A stretch of DNA of 64,000 nt, from NCBI GenBank assembly GCA_003024785.1, contig PUQB01000792.1:33160-97159 (forward strand), written 5' to 3'. This DNA is from Selaginella tamariscina (Eukaryota > Streptophyta > Lycopodiopsida > Selaginellales > Selaginellaceae). Numbering within the stretch: position 1 is the first letter of the stretch; each line of letters opens with the position of its first letter. Made by a program: the position numbers and the translations under genes. The notes beneath the pieces are model-generated. The model saw only the letters and a program-made list of their open reading frames with translations. It was not told where the DNA came from and searched no databases. Positions 51,670-64,000 of this stretch are shown piece by piece.

Positions 51670-52560
51670 CCCATTAATAATAGGAAAATTACATTTATAT
51701 CCTTGAAATTTATGATATTTACATATATACCCTTATAAGTTTTATATTTATATTATCCTTGAAATTTCAATTTAAAACTTTATAAATTTTAAAATTAAAA
51801 ATTAAAGTATTTTTCAAAAATTAATAAAATTTGTAATTAATTTATATTGTATTATATTTAGGTCCAAAATACAACCTATTAAACATATATATCACAATAT
51901 AATATAGTTATTTTTAAAAATATTCCTATGACAATTTTTGACATTTAACATTTAATAAACTTTAATTCTTTCATTTGTAAATATATTATGAATTGAAAAT
52001 ATATTTGTAGTTAATATTATTATTTTAAAGGGAAAATTACATTTACACCTTTGAAATTTATAATACTTACATATATATGCTTAGAAATATTATATTTATA
52101 TAAATTTTAATTTAAAACTTCATAAATTTTAAAATTAGAATTAAAAATTAAAAATCATTTTTAAAAAATCAATAAAAGTTTATAATTAATTTATTTTATT
52201 ATATTAGGTCCAAAATACAACTTATTAAACATATATATCACAATATAATATAATTATTTTTAAAAATATTCACATATAAATAGAAAAAAAATTAATTAAG
52301 TAATTCTCTTTAGCATAATCATATAGTTGGTTTGATATTAAGAATATATTTAAATAGGTTAGAACTTATTTAACACTTTAATTATAAATTTAAATCTATT
52401 TAATTAAATATATTCTTAATATCAAAATAGCTATAAAATTATGTTATTTAAACTATATTTAATAAGCTAACATAAATTAACAATTTTAAATAATAAATAT
52501 ATTATTTTTTCAAACCAAACTTTCATTCACTATACATTGTATAATCTTTAAACATTAAAA
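51670..52560. repeat. Fold-back family, nested left arms with hairpin
   Basis: Two left arms follow each other (GGAAAATTACATTTATATCC at 51,684 and GGGAAAATTACATTTACACC at 52,031). The second runs into the central hairpin at about 52,310-52,445, then ends without its right arm near 52,560, where unrelated TG-rich sequence begins. Confidence 0.65.
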
Positions 52561-52734
52561 GATTTTAATTATAATAATATGGTGTGTGTTTATATTTTGC
52601 CTGGTATAATATATGTGCGTGTGCATGCATGTAGAGTCTGATGTATGTATGTTATATTTCATGTGTATGTATATATATTCTTATAATGTGTATATGTATG
52701 TTACATGTACATCTTTTCTATAATTTATTATAGG

Positions 52735-53350
52735 GAAAATTACATTTATACTCCTAAAATTTATCATATTTACATATATACCTTAAAAATTTTATATTTA
52801 CATATATACCTTGAAAAACTTTAATTGTAAACATAATAAAATATACTCTTTTAAAATAACAATATTAACTAAAAATATATTTTTGATTTATGAATGAAAT
52901 AATTGAAATTTATTAAGTGTTAATATTAAAAAATGAATATTTTTAATAATTAATATTATATTGTGATATATATGTTTAATAGGTTTAATAGGACCTAAAT
53001 ATAATAAAATACAAATTAATTATAATTTTATTGATTTTCCAAAAATATTTTTTAATTTTTTTAATTTTGAAATTATGAAGTTTTGAATTAAAGTTTCAAG
53101 GGTACATATGTAAATATAAATTTTAATTAAAATTAGTTAATTCATAATATTTTAAATAAAATTATAAACATATATAAAAAATATTTTTAATTAATATTGT
53201 TATTTTAAAAGTCAAAATATTATGATTGAAGTTTTTCAAGGGTATAATGTAAATTTAAAACTTTTAAAGGGTATATATATAAATATAAAACTTTTACGGA
53301 TATGTATGTAAATATGATAAATTTCAAGGTATAAATGTAATTTTTCCTTA
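52735..53350. repeat. Fold-back family, short inverted copy
   Basis: Starts GGGAAAATTACATTTATACTCC at 52,735 and ends GGTATAAATGTAATTTTTCC at about 53,347, so a complete small element of about 610 bp that lacks the central hairpin. Confidence 0.6.
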
Positions 53351-53528
53351 ATTCAAACACATATGTTAATTGTTGTAAATGCTTCTCATGTTGTAAAACA
53401 GAGAGATTGAGGGAGCCACACTCGCAATTATTAAATAATATATTTAAAATTTAAATAATATTTAATTTAATAATTAAAACTTTATAATATTCACATATAA
53501 ATAACAAAAAATTTAATAAATAATCTCT

Positions 53529-53648
53529 CATAGAGTTGGTTTGATATTAAGAATATATTTAATTAAATAAGTTAAACTTATTTAACACTTTAATTATAAA
53601 TTTAAATCTATTTAATTAAATATATTCTTAATATCAAACAACTCTATG
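53529..53648. repeat. Near-perfect hairpin stem inside the fold-back family
   Basis: Arms 53,529-53,568 and 53,610-53,648 are reverse complements with about one mismatch or gap over 39-40 bp, around a 41-bp loop region that itself contains AAGTTAAACTT. Related hairpins lie at 49,122-49,253 and 52,310-52,445. The stem is much better preserved than surrounding repeat sequence. Confidence 0.8.
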
Positions 53649-53759
53649 ATTATGCTATTTAAATTATATTTAAAAGGCTAACATATATTAACAATTTTAA
53701 AAAATAAATATATTGGTTTTTCAAACCAAACTTTCATTCATTATACATTAATAATTTTT

Positions 53760-55345
53760 TTATTTATATGTGAATATTTTTATTTATATGTTTAATAGTT
53801 GTATTTTGGACCTAAATATAATAAAATAAAAATTAATTATAAATTTTTATTAATGTTTTAAAATGTTTTTTAATTTTGAAATTTTAAAATTTATGAAGTT
53901 TTAAATTGAAATTTCAAGAGTAAATATATATAATAAATTAAAACTTAAGGCATATATATGTAAATATGATAAATTTCAAGGGTATACATTAATTTTTCTT
54001 TAAAATAACAATATTAACTAAAAATATATTTTCAATCATAATATATTACAATGAAATAATTAAAGTTTATTAAGTGTTAAATGTTAAAAAATTGTCATAG
54101 TAAAAAATGGAATATTTTTAAAAATAAATATATTATATTGTGATATATATGTTTAATAAGTTATATTTTGGACCTAAATATAATAAAGTACAAATTAATT
54201 ATAATTTTTATTGATTTTTTAAAAATGTTTTATAATTTTGAATTTTGAAATTTATGAAGTTTTAAATTGAAATTCAAAGGTATATATATAATATAAAACT
54301 TCAGACATATATATAAATATGATAAATTTTAGGGGTATAAATATAAATTTTCCTTTAAATAACAATATTAACTAAAATATATTTTTAATTCATAATATAT
54401 TTCAAATGAAATAATTAAAGTTTATTAAGTGTTAAATGTTAAAAAATTACCATAGTAAAAAATGGAATATTTTAAAAATAATTATATTATATTGTGATAT
54501 ATATGTTTAATAGGTTTGTATTTTGGACTTAAATATAATAAAATACAAATTAATTATAAATTTTTTTTATTTTTTAAAAATGTTTTTTAATTTTAATTTT
54601 GAATGTTAAAATTTATGAAGTTTTAATTTGAAATTTCAGGGTTATATATAAATATAAAACTTTAGGTTATATATATAAATATGATCAATTTTAGGGGTAC
54701 AAATGTAATTTTCCCTTTAAAATAACAATGTTAAAACATTGTCATAGTAAAAAATGGAATATTTTTTAAAAATAATTATATTATATTATGATATATATGT
54801 TTAATAAGTTGTATTTTGGACCTAAATATAATAAAATAAAAATTAATTATAAATTTTATTGATTTTTAAAAATAAGTTTTAATTTTAATTTTGAAATTTA
54901 TGAAGTTTTAAATTGAAATTTCAGGGATATATATATAAATATAAACTTCAAGGCGTATATATGTAAATATGATAAATTTTAGGGGTATAAATGTAAATTT
55001 CCCTTTAAATAATAATATTAATTAATATACTTTCAATTTATAATATATTACAAATAAATAATTAAAGTTTATTAAGTATTAAATATCAAAAATTGTCATA
55101 GTAAAAAATGGAATATTTTTTAAAATAATTATATTATATTGTAATATATATGTTCAATAGGTTGTATTTTGGACCTAAATATAATCAAATAAAAATTAAT
55201 TATATAATTTTATTAATTTTCTTAAATGTTTTTTAATTTTAAATTTGAAATTTATAAAGTTTTTAATTGAAGTTTTAGGTTATATATATAGGGGTATATA
55301 TATAATATCATAAATTTCAGGGGTATAAATATAATTTTTCTTATT
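53760..55345. repeat. Tandem array of fold-back right arms
   Basis: About five successive copies of the right arm, each ending near GGGGTATAAATGTAATTTTCC or a variant (about 53,990, 54,345, 54,712, 55,003 and 55,335), so the period is about 290-370 bp. Each contains TTGTATTTTGGACCTAAATA and TTTATGAAGTTTTAAATTGA. The copies differ by many small changes. Confidence 0.75.
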
Positions 55346-55346
55346 A

Positions 55347-55890
55347 ATTAAGGGAAATAGTTACTTTATAGCCACATGTATGTTAATGATGAGCTTGTGT
55401 TATGAAATTGAAAATATTGTTCCTACTCAATTTGATTTTTATGAATATATATTTATGCAATTCAATTTTCGTAACATTTTATTTTTTTATAACGGCTCGT
55501 GTTATTCTCTGTGTATTTTTTATTAGTTTGTGTTGCATACCAAAATGAAGCGAGAGGTGGTTAAACATTGATAATAAAATATTTGTACATTTGAAGTAAT
55601 TGTGACTTTCAAAATTATATAAATTTAATTTTAACGTATGAATGGCCTACACATCATGCTGTAACAAGTTTAAATAACTTAATAATGTGGGTGTCTTCTT
55701 TAATTTCCTTATTATTTACAGCATGAGAAGTATTTGTAATAAAAATAGCATATGTATTTGAATTAAAACCATGCTATTAATTAAATAAACTCAATAATAT
55801 TAAGTAAAATTATGGTTTTTAAGTTTATATGAAATAGATTTTAAATATATATTTTAAGTGTATATTGCATATAATTAAACTTCCATTACA
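55347..55890 (+). repeat. Direct repeat flanking the fold-back cluster, right copy
   Basis: Partner of 49,975-50,570; same order of landmarks with indels. Confidence 0.65.
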
Positions 55891-56207
55891 TGCACACACA
55901 TAATGTATGTGTCCACAATATGTAATATGTATGTTTTATATTCTTTCATATATACATTATATACCAGAGTGTATGCTAAGGGAGGTTAGGTTTTATAATT
56001 AGATGTGCTAATTAGCACATTTGGCTAAAGGGTGTTTTTTTTAAGGATATAATTAATTTTTAAGTATTATATAATTTTCAAACTCTAAAATTTATTATTA
56101 GTATCTTTGATTTTTTATTATTTATATTGAATACACGATATTGAATGTAATAATAATATTCTTTAAATATACTGAATTACTTTCTGTTAAAAATTCTATT
56201 ATAAATT
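55891..56207. other. AT-rich spacer, nothing recognised
   Basis: No coding or repeat signal beyond low complexity. Confidence 0.4.
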
Positions 56208-57480
56208 GTTAGTTTAATTATTAAAAAATTAATTGAAACCATATTATATTATATAAAAAACACACATATATAAATACACACACATGTTCATAAATAACTC
56301 ATGCAAGCAACACACACACACACATGTATATCATAAAGCATGTAAATAAGGACGTATGTAAATGAATTTACGAGTATATATGTTTCTGTATAAGTACATG
56401 CAATACGTACTAAGTTATAATTTTAATTTTAAATAGTTATAATTTATAATAAAAAAAAGTGTTATAAATACCTATAAATTATAACTAAATTTCTTTAAAG
56501 TTGTAATATATAATAAAAATTATTATTTAAGCTATAAAATTTTTTAAATTGTAATAAAATAATTATTTAAGTTATAATTTTATTGTCACTATATATATTA
56601 TCCATTCACGAAAATATATAATATCCGTATATGCTTTTCATATATGTGATCACACACACATGCACCATCTACATATGAGTATAATATATAAAGGCTCATA
56701 AGTATATTTACAGACACACACAAACCACGGATCCACACACATATTCATCTATGCTGTGTATTGTATATGTATATGTATATATGTTATGTGTATATATTAT
56801 ATGCTTTGTAATTCCATTTTATTCTTTTTCATAATTAAACTAAATATAATTTAAGACAAAGATTCTTATAAGATTTGATTTTATGAAACAAAGCCCTAAA
56901 CCCGGGACACGTGGCACAACCAAGAACTCTTAATTTATGTAAAAGTGTCTCCATGTCATAAGGAATCAAGAAGTAACTGTGTATCTCAGTCGTCCACGTG
57001 GAACACATCGTGGAACACATCGGGACCGCTAAGTGCGATATATCAAGTGGGGTTTAGGGTTCATGCGCTCATTTCAATGCGGGCATTCCCGGCAGTGCAG
57101 CGAGTCCAGTCTCAGGAGATTTACACAGGAGGATGAGCACGGCAGGGCGCATAATACGAGATCCATGGCTTCTACCAAGGTATCATCAGTTGCCACTACT
57201 CATCAACCGGAGGCGCCTAGAGGCTACATTGAATCCGCCGACAATGAAGAGAGCGAGGAAGAGGACAAGGTACTGTATGAGTATGAAAAATTGAAGATGA
57301 AGATGAGGAACAGAGTGGTGACAATGAGCTTTCAATTGCTAATTTGGGTGTTGCAAAAGAGATTGTTGATGGGCTCGTCGAACGTGGTATCACTCAATTG
57401 TTCCCAATTCATGGACTCCATTATGTATGCATAGATATATATCATATACATCATCTTTTGTCTGTATCTATCGCAGCGGA
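56208..57480 (+). repeat. Direct duplication carrying the DEAD-box helicase 5' end, copy 2
   Basis: Partner of 45,300-46,590. The segment 56,650-56,745 (from CATGCACCATCTACATATGA to GGATCCACACACATATTCAT) is the reverse complement of 45,754-45,850, although sequence on both sides keeps the same order and strand. Confidence 0.8.
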
Positions 57481-57548
57481 ATGTGTATACAGTATATACG
57501 CCTATCTATATCTATATCCTCTCTCTCTCTCTCTCTCTGTCTCTGTCT

Positions 57549-57601
<53 letters not shown>

Positions 57602-58445
57602 ATATTTACACACACACACATAACTGTGCAAAAACTGGTACTGAGAAAACATTAGCATTTGGTATTCCCATCATGGACAACGTATACAAAACGTAAAACT
57701 TCCAAAAGGTACGTAATTGTCTCTATTAATTGTTGAAAACGTGTATGTGTGCATGCTTATATGTAATATGCTCAGGTAGAAGTTACTTATTCATACACGT
57801 ACATAATTAAGTAAATGTGGATTATATATTTGTATGTGCGTTACATGTGTACCATATATTCAATTCAAGACCTAGCATTCATATATTCAATCCTTCTATT
57901 TGATACATGCAGGAAATACTCTGCTGGACCTTTGCTTTGATATTGGGACCAACGAGAGCAAGTGGAGCAGGAGTTTTTGGTAAGACGTGTGTGTGCGTGT
58001 GTGTGTGTGAGAGAGAGAGGAGGGAGGGAGGGAGGGTTTACTGACATAGATGTACATGTATATAATACTGAATTTCATATACTTATATGATATAATGATA
58101 TAATCTATATACTGACAATGAATATTCAATAGAATCTGGAAAAGACCTTAAAACAGTATGTGTATACGGAGGCGTATCCATGATGTCACAGAAGCGTACA
58201 CTCTCTCGTGGTGTAGGAACACCCGGGAGAATAATCGACTTATTAGAACAGGGTTGCCTAGACTTAAGCAACGTCAAGTACATGGTTTTGGACGAGGCAG
58301 ATCGAATGCTGCCGTTGGATTCGAGGAGGATGTGGAGAGGATTATGGAGGAGCTGCTCTAGCTGCTCTTCTCTGCTACCATGCCTTCTTGGGTTCAGAAG
58401 TTGTCGAGGAAGTTTTTAAATAAGCCCGTTACGATAGATTTAGTA
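57060..58445 (+). pseudogene. DEAD-box RNA helicase, RH3/RH53-like, copy 2
   Basis: RNA helicase of the plant RH3/RH9/RH53 clade, organellar enzymes for intron splicing and ribosome assembly. Exon 1 (to about 57,418) has the acidic N-terminus and LGVAKEIVDGLVERGITQLF. A second piece (about 57,627-57,692) reads KTGTEKTLAFGIPIMDNVYK, where the Walker-A GxGKT is GTEKT. A third (about 57,912-57,980) holds LILGPTR (motif Ia). The fourth (about 58,133-58,441) holds [45 protein letters not shown] (the DEAD box), [13 protein letters not shown], then after a stop [18 protein letters not shown]. Missing: the exon between the first two pieces, four or so residues before GTPGR, and all of the second helicase domain. 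Splice borders at later exons look usable, but the mutated Walker A and losses indicate a pseudogene. Confidence 0.8.
57524..57621. repeat. (CT)n-(TG)n-(TA)n-(CA)n compound microsatellite
   Basis: Within the first intron of helicase copy 2; low-complexity ORFs across it are artefacts. Confidence 0.95.
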
Positions 58446-58860
58446 AGTGTTATATACACACATATCTATGGATGTGTATACATAAATGAATCCGTACGTA
58501 TTATGTGTGTCCGTGTCTTTGTGTATACTTGATATCTTCTAGATGTTCATCATTTAATAGTTGCATATGTGTATGTGATTGTCTGGGTGGGTGGGTGTAG
58601 GGAGTGAATGCGTTATTCTACAGTACATACATGTATGTATATGTTATCTATAAACACACACACACACACACAGGTTTGTGTATGTGTACATCAATACCAT
58701 TCATTAGATATATATCATACACAAAAGATATAGCTATAAGAAAAATAAATAATTTAAGGTTGATATTTGTTATATATATATATAAAGTAGAAAGGGCTAT
58801 AGTCATATAATTAATATTAATATTTATTATATTTATTAATGTTTAAATAAACATTTGTTT
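58446..58860. other. Spacer, nothing recognised
   Basis: Former intron downstream of the last recognisable helicase exon, running into duplicated sequence shared with 20,800-20,890 (ATATCATACACAAAAGATAT). No further helicase exon found. Confidence 0.45.
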
Positions 58861-59010
58861 TCTTACTGCCATTGTAATGCAGTCTCCCTTTCTTCTTAAC
58901 AAGTTTTATGGTATTTAAAGCAACTTTTGAATTTGAAAAGATATTGATAGTGTATACTGAGTCGTATGTCTTTCATTAATCTCTACATTATCTCCATAAA
59001 TTTCCCAGAA
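58861..59010 (-). pseudogene. 2OG-Fe(II) oxygenase exon-B fragment, reversed
   Basis: Minus strand reads FWEIYGDNVEINERHTTQYT, then LSI, which lines up with FGQHIDESVDIDDTHTTEYT, then LLI, of copy A; the Fe-binding HxD is lost. The exon tail (AGTCTCCCTTTCTTCTTAAC in the plus sense) is also present. Confidence 0.65.
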
Positions 59011-61740
59011 TATTACTATATACATATGGCTATATAACATACATACATCAAACTGTACAAGTATATGCATGTGTATGTGTGTATATATGGTTTGGGCGAC
59101 ATATGACCAGTAGATACATGCATACATGCATACACAGTCATATAACATTTAGGGCAGAAATACATACGCACACAATATAACATATATTCTACATAATCTT
59201 TCAGTATTATACATTGACTATATTAGTAATTTTTAAATCATGTAGTCCATTATTCATTATATTTTTAGTACAATTATAAAACCTCAAAAGATGTTAATAT
59301 TTCAAAACTAAACTTACTTTACAACAGGTTGAACGGTTTGAAAAATAACAATATATTTACAATATCATTATTACTATACAAACAAATAACATGAACGAGT
59401 AGTTAATCAGATATATGCGAGTGTAGTAAAGTTGTTAAATACAATTTATTAATTTTTCTTATAGACTTAATAACCTTTAACACCCTGTGTACGTGCGCGC
59501 GTGCGAGTGTCTTTATGTACGCGTGTACACGCATCATTGCGGGAAACCATGGTGGAAACTTTCAAACGTGGCCAAATACACAAGGGACGTGTATAGGTGT
59601 GTACATATGCATAGACACATATCCGTAGATGCAATGTACTTGACGTGTGTATTTGTGTGTGTTTATACACATACTGTGTACATAAATTTATCTGTTTTTA
59701 ATTAGCTTCATTTCTAATACATGTCATTTAACTTGTGATTTCAGCTAACAGACATAATTTGTATATAGGCAACATTCGTATATTCGGTCTAATCTTACAT
59801 ACACACGAGATACATATCACTGTTATGTGTTGTGTTATATATATATATATATTTGTGTTGACATTTACAAATAAAATTACTGAAATATAAATTATAAAAA
59901 AATAGAAAAATGAAAAATAAAAACTAAATTAGGTTATGATTCTTATGATATATAAAATCACAATTTCAAAATGACATTGACAACGGAGATTTTATATATA
60001 AAATACTTAATCAGTGTAAGTTCTCAATTTATTTATTTATTTTTCTTTCTTCGTTGGGACGTTTATAGGTGTGTATACGTGCAGATACATACATACGAAC
60101 ACAAAGCAGATACCAACATGAACATGCGCATATCCGTAGATGCACATGTACTTATGTGTGCGCTTGTATTACATACATTTGAGTAAACCCGCTAGTTCTA
60201 ATATCACCATGTATACTGAAGTTACAAACACTAACTTGAAAACATATAAAATTTAAATCAGCAAATTTGAAATTTCGATTCCCACAAACTCAGTAATATT
60301 TATTTATTTATTTATAAATTAATAAACATCTTCATTTGTTTTGACGTGCCATAGACGATACTACATCGTACGTGTCTTTAAAATCATTTTAAAAGCATAA
60401 AATATAAATTTTAACATGTGCTGTTTTTAACATTAAAAAATGTTACTCAAGGCATATTTTAAACTCAGATCTGTTTGTTTACACGGTGCATCGTGAAATA
60501 AACTAATTTGTATATGCATATAGAAAGTACACACACTCATATATATATACGAACTGCACACATAAAAAATCTTTTAAAGTTTTTAGAAATAATCAGTGTA
60601 ACGAGGCGCAATCGTTTTTACTGGCAACTCAAAATTAACATTTATCATAGTTAATTAAGACTAATTTAATTAGATGGCAATGCTAACGGTTTTATTTTAT
60701 AATTGTTAATTAGATTCATTAGCATATTATAAACAAATTTGGTAGCAAATCACTGTTTACAATTAATAATTCTTGCATCTCATTTCTCTGGAAATAATAT
60801 ATTCTCCCTTCTTAATGAAATAAATATATTGAATGAATAAAGTATACGATGGTGCAGAATTTCAGGATGATCCAGTGTTATGTGTTGTTTTATGATGTAT
60901 GTATGTACATGTTATACAAAATTATGGATTATATTATTAATTAAATTTAGCATTTATTATTAATTTAAGTTTAATAATTAATAATTAGTTTATTACATAC
61001 AAAGTGAATTCAATAAACATTTTAAAAGCTAAACTTACTCATTATTATTAACACTCTAGGGTGTGAGGATATTGTCTTCACATATAGTTAGTTTATTAAA
61101 TCTTAATTTATTGAAATTAATTATTTTTTAATTGAATCTTCTTTAACCGAGGTTCTTTCCTATATTATTTAGTTAAATTAATAATTAACCATGTAAAATC
61201 AATTTAAGTTTACCTATATGAACTAATTTTGGTATCCATCAATTTTAGGGTGATTAATTAAATAATTTTGTTAAGAAAAATAAAATTATTTTTATCTTAA
61301 TTATAACTATACGAAGAGAGATAGTGAAGTTAAACTTGGTTAAGTTTTATATAGTATGTGAAGATATTTTAATTAAATTTTAATTAAATTTATTGCTTAA
61401 TTCATTAATCAAGTATAATGTGAAGAAAAAAATTAATTATTTGTTAACTGTTTATCCTAATATAATATCAATAAGCTTGTTAAAAGCTCTCTCTCAAATT
61501 ATTATTCTTAATATTTCTTGAATAGAATTTAAAATATATATATATGAAAGTCACACGTACCAAGAGTTATATTATTATTAATTCTCCCAAGAATAATTAT
61601 ATTATAATTGTTTTGATATTATGTATAATTTATACGTGCATATACGTGATTATACAGAAACGGTTTAAGGTTAATTAAATTTCATAAAATATGTTACACG
61701 TACTGACCATTACTGATACTTTGATTTAAATGATTATATT
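59011..61740 (+). repeat. Duplicated segment, second copy of 32,330-36,600
   Basis: Landmarks in the same order as the first copy; includes the conserved unknown block at 59,475-59,600. Shorter than the first copy. No coding signal of its own. Confidence 0.7.
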
Positions 61741-62019
61741 TTGTTTAGTTGATAATTTTCTTTATACTAAGTATTAAGCTTCTTGTTAATTCATTTAAGT
61801 TTTAAATTTTAATGTTAAAGTTAACCATTTGATTTAAATTTCTTAAGTATATTATTTTTGCTCATTACTACTCTTTTCTATTTAATTATTAATTTAGAAA
61901 AAAAAATAACTTGATATAATAAAGACATTTTTAATATATGAACATACCAATTTGTCTTGTTCGTGTGTATACATATGTATGTATTAGATTGTGTGTGTAT
62001 ATGTACATGTGAATGTGTA

Positions 62020-62900
62020 GACAACACAAACGTATAAATGATTACTTAAGGAGGTTTTAGTAATTTTTAATTTGTATGTAAGCCTAGTAAGAAGAGTCAA
62101 AAGGTAAAAATTATATACTAAATATACCATAAAATATATATTAATGATTAATATTAATTTAATATCAATTTATGTTTATATAAATGATAAGGGTGTTGTG
62201 AACAGTTTTGTGGAAAATTAACAAGAACAATTTAAAAAATGTGCATTCACACGGTGAAATCTCTCTCCGAATTTCTTCAAAAGAAAATTAGTTTATATAT
62301 GCAAACATTGAAATAATAATAATAATAATATATTTTAGCATAAATAAGAAATTCATAATATTTAACCCCAAAACTATATATGTTAATGATCACAAGATCA
62401 AGTAGTTATATATAAACTAACAGGGTATATATTATAATTATGTTTTAAAGTTTTACATTCTTTAAATTTCTTTAATAATGGTTACTAAGGTAATGTTTTG
62501 TACATGCTTTTTTTCCATAATGTACTTGTGATAAGGATACGGTAGGAAATACAGTTTCAAATTAATAAAAAGTTGTGTGTATATGTGTTATAGTTATTGA
62601 GGGAGTCATATATATATACTGTTATTACATATCGATACAAAGATACACATGCACGCGCCACAAGAGCATAGATATATATTATATAAAGAATGGAGCCATA
62701 TCTATAACGTACATTATAGTGTTTTAATAGATTTTCAAGCAATTGCCTTCGGTTGTATTAGGAATATAATTATATTCAAAGTTTTAGTTTGTTTGTTTGT
62801 GTTTAAATATACACAAAAGATGTGTTCTGCATGTATTTAATATATATGAAGTATATTTCATAAAATTATAATTATAAGATTTTATTCATTCAAACGAAAA
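62020..62900 (-). repeat. Inverted copy of 36,560-37,560
   Basis: 62,480-62,680 reversed matches the 36,803-37,090 region (GTTACTAAGGTAATGTTTTG here, its complement near 37,090), and 62,700-62,900 reversed matches 36,580-36,770. Neighbouring blocks on both sides are in direct orientation, so this piece alone is flipped. Confidence 0.65.
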
Positions 62901-63119
62901 ATGTTGGAAAAGACATTGAAAGCTACATTTGAAACGTTGTGTGGTAAATACGGTGTGAATTTGATTTTAATTTTAAATTCTATTTAATAAAAGAATATAT
63001 ATTTTATAATACCTCATATTTTAAGTAAAAGCATTTAAATAACGACACAATATAATATACTAATTTACCCGTATGCAAGAAAACTCCAAATAAACAACAC
63101 TGACATTTAAAATTCTTTT

Positions 63120-64000
63120 TGAAATTCATATTTATGTACGTATTCATATATGTATAAAAGAATATATAAATGTCATACTGCAACATCAACATTGACAAAT
63201 TTAAGTTTATTAATTTTTAAATAAATATATTGGTGTATATCTGCACATATATAGACTTATGCATGTATATATGTGTATATATAAAAGTATGTATCAACAG
63301 TATGTTTAAATGTATGTTCATGTGTATACCTGTTTATTGCGTTTTATGTTTACATTCTTCCATACATTATATACCTACACCTTTATATGACGATTTTGTA
63401 CGACTGAGTATAAGCTGTTGATGTATACGGTATATTGTTGATATATTTAACGTATGAAATTTTTAAACTTATATATATTATGTTGATATATTGTTGAGTA
63501 TACTGTTGATATATATAACGTATTTACACAAATTTAATATATAAACCTATGAACATTATGCATTTTTTGACCTATATATTATTATGCTCTAATAATATAT
63601 ATACAGGTTTAAAACATATATCTATATATATTCTGAGATTTAGTGAATGTACAACAAAGATTTAATATTCTTTAAATATACTTAAGTATTTTCGAATATG
63701 CTATAGAAGTAAATTCAAACACACACTCCTCTATAATATGTATAATTTATATTAAGTAGCATATTCGTTCAATAGAACTTGTCTACTGTGTAAGTATGAA
63801 CCGGATCAGATGTACACTACAATTGGAATAGCTCAACACGTGGCAATGGTATGATGTGACACGTCACATTATTATACCGCAAGTAAGATATGCTTCGTTG
63901 TGTAACCATAAACTTGGTTCTGCCCGTAATTTAACAATTGTAAATTAATAATATTTTGATTAGATGGTTTAGATTTTTATTTTTATTTTAAAATTTGCTT
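63120..64000 (+). repeat. Duplicated block with ACGT-core motifs, copy 5 (runs off the window)
   Basis: Direct match to 47,020-47,720 and 37,820-38,720, including CAACACGTGGCAATGG, then ATGTGACACGTCACATT, at about 63,834-63,870, and a small oxygenase exon-B trace at 63,385-63,425. Confidence 0.7.

Noticed and set aside
62557-62742. Short ORFs in the inverted 62 kb block
   Set aside because: They arise from TA/CA-rich duplicated sequence and are not shared as frames with the copy at 36.8 kb.
34135-63870. CRISPR-like array or prokaryotic operon in the repeats
   Set aside because: Repeats are not evenly spaced with unique spacers, and all genes are eukaryotic with introns.

Overview
The window is very AT-rich nuclear DNA from a land plant. 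The plant signals are a receptor-like cytoplasmic kinase of the PBS1-like (RLCK-VII) type, telo-box promoter motifs (AAACCCTAA type), many short GT-AG introns, a Ty1/copia retrotransposon relic and decayed DEAD-box, DEAH-box and 2OG-Fe(II) oxygenase genes. An eleven-exon gene at 7.6-11.1 kb resembles CFAP157, a protein of motile cilia. If that holds, the source is a plant with swimming sperm (bryophyte, lycophyte, fern, or a cycad/Ginkgo-type seed plant), not a flowering plant. I cannot name the species.

Layout. 0.17-2.5 kb: 3' part of the kinase gene, + strand. 3.77-6.14 kb: a complete nine-exon Fcf2-type pre-rRNA processing gene, + strand, with telo-boxes upstream and a long perfect (GTGTGC)n array just after its stop codon. 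7.60-11.13 kb: the CFAP157-like gene, + strand. 12.15-14.27 kb: a copia relic on the minus strand whose integrase core lies inverted in place. From 14.5 kb to the end I see no gene that looks intact. The sequence is a mosaic of diverged direct and inverted duplications holding at least eleven fragments of one 2OG-Fe(II) oxygenase gene, an intron-less DEAH-box helicase pseudogene (43.0-43.6 kb), two copies of a DEAD-box helicase (46.1-46.5 and 57.1-58.4 kb), a cluster of AT-rich fold-back repeats (48.6-55.3 kb), small hairpin MITEs and many TA/TG microsatellites.

The three gene models at the left are unrelated in function: a signalling kinase, nucleolar ribosome assembly and a ciliary coiled coil. 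They look like ordinary eukaryotic neighbours, not a pathway cluster. Several otherwise good coding exons carry single-base frame changes, some in homopolymers. This could be gene decay or uncorrected long-read errors, so the pseudogene calls in the left part are cautious.

I did not find a convincing new gene system. The most unusual observations are two in-place micro-inversions, the repeated copying of 2OG-oxygenase exons in both orientations, a hairpin stem kept nearly perfect inside drifting fold-back repeats, and a five-copy block with ACGT-core (G-box-like) motifs. All coordinates and alignments were made by eye; similarity values were not computed.
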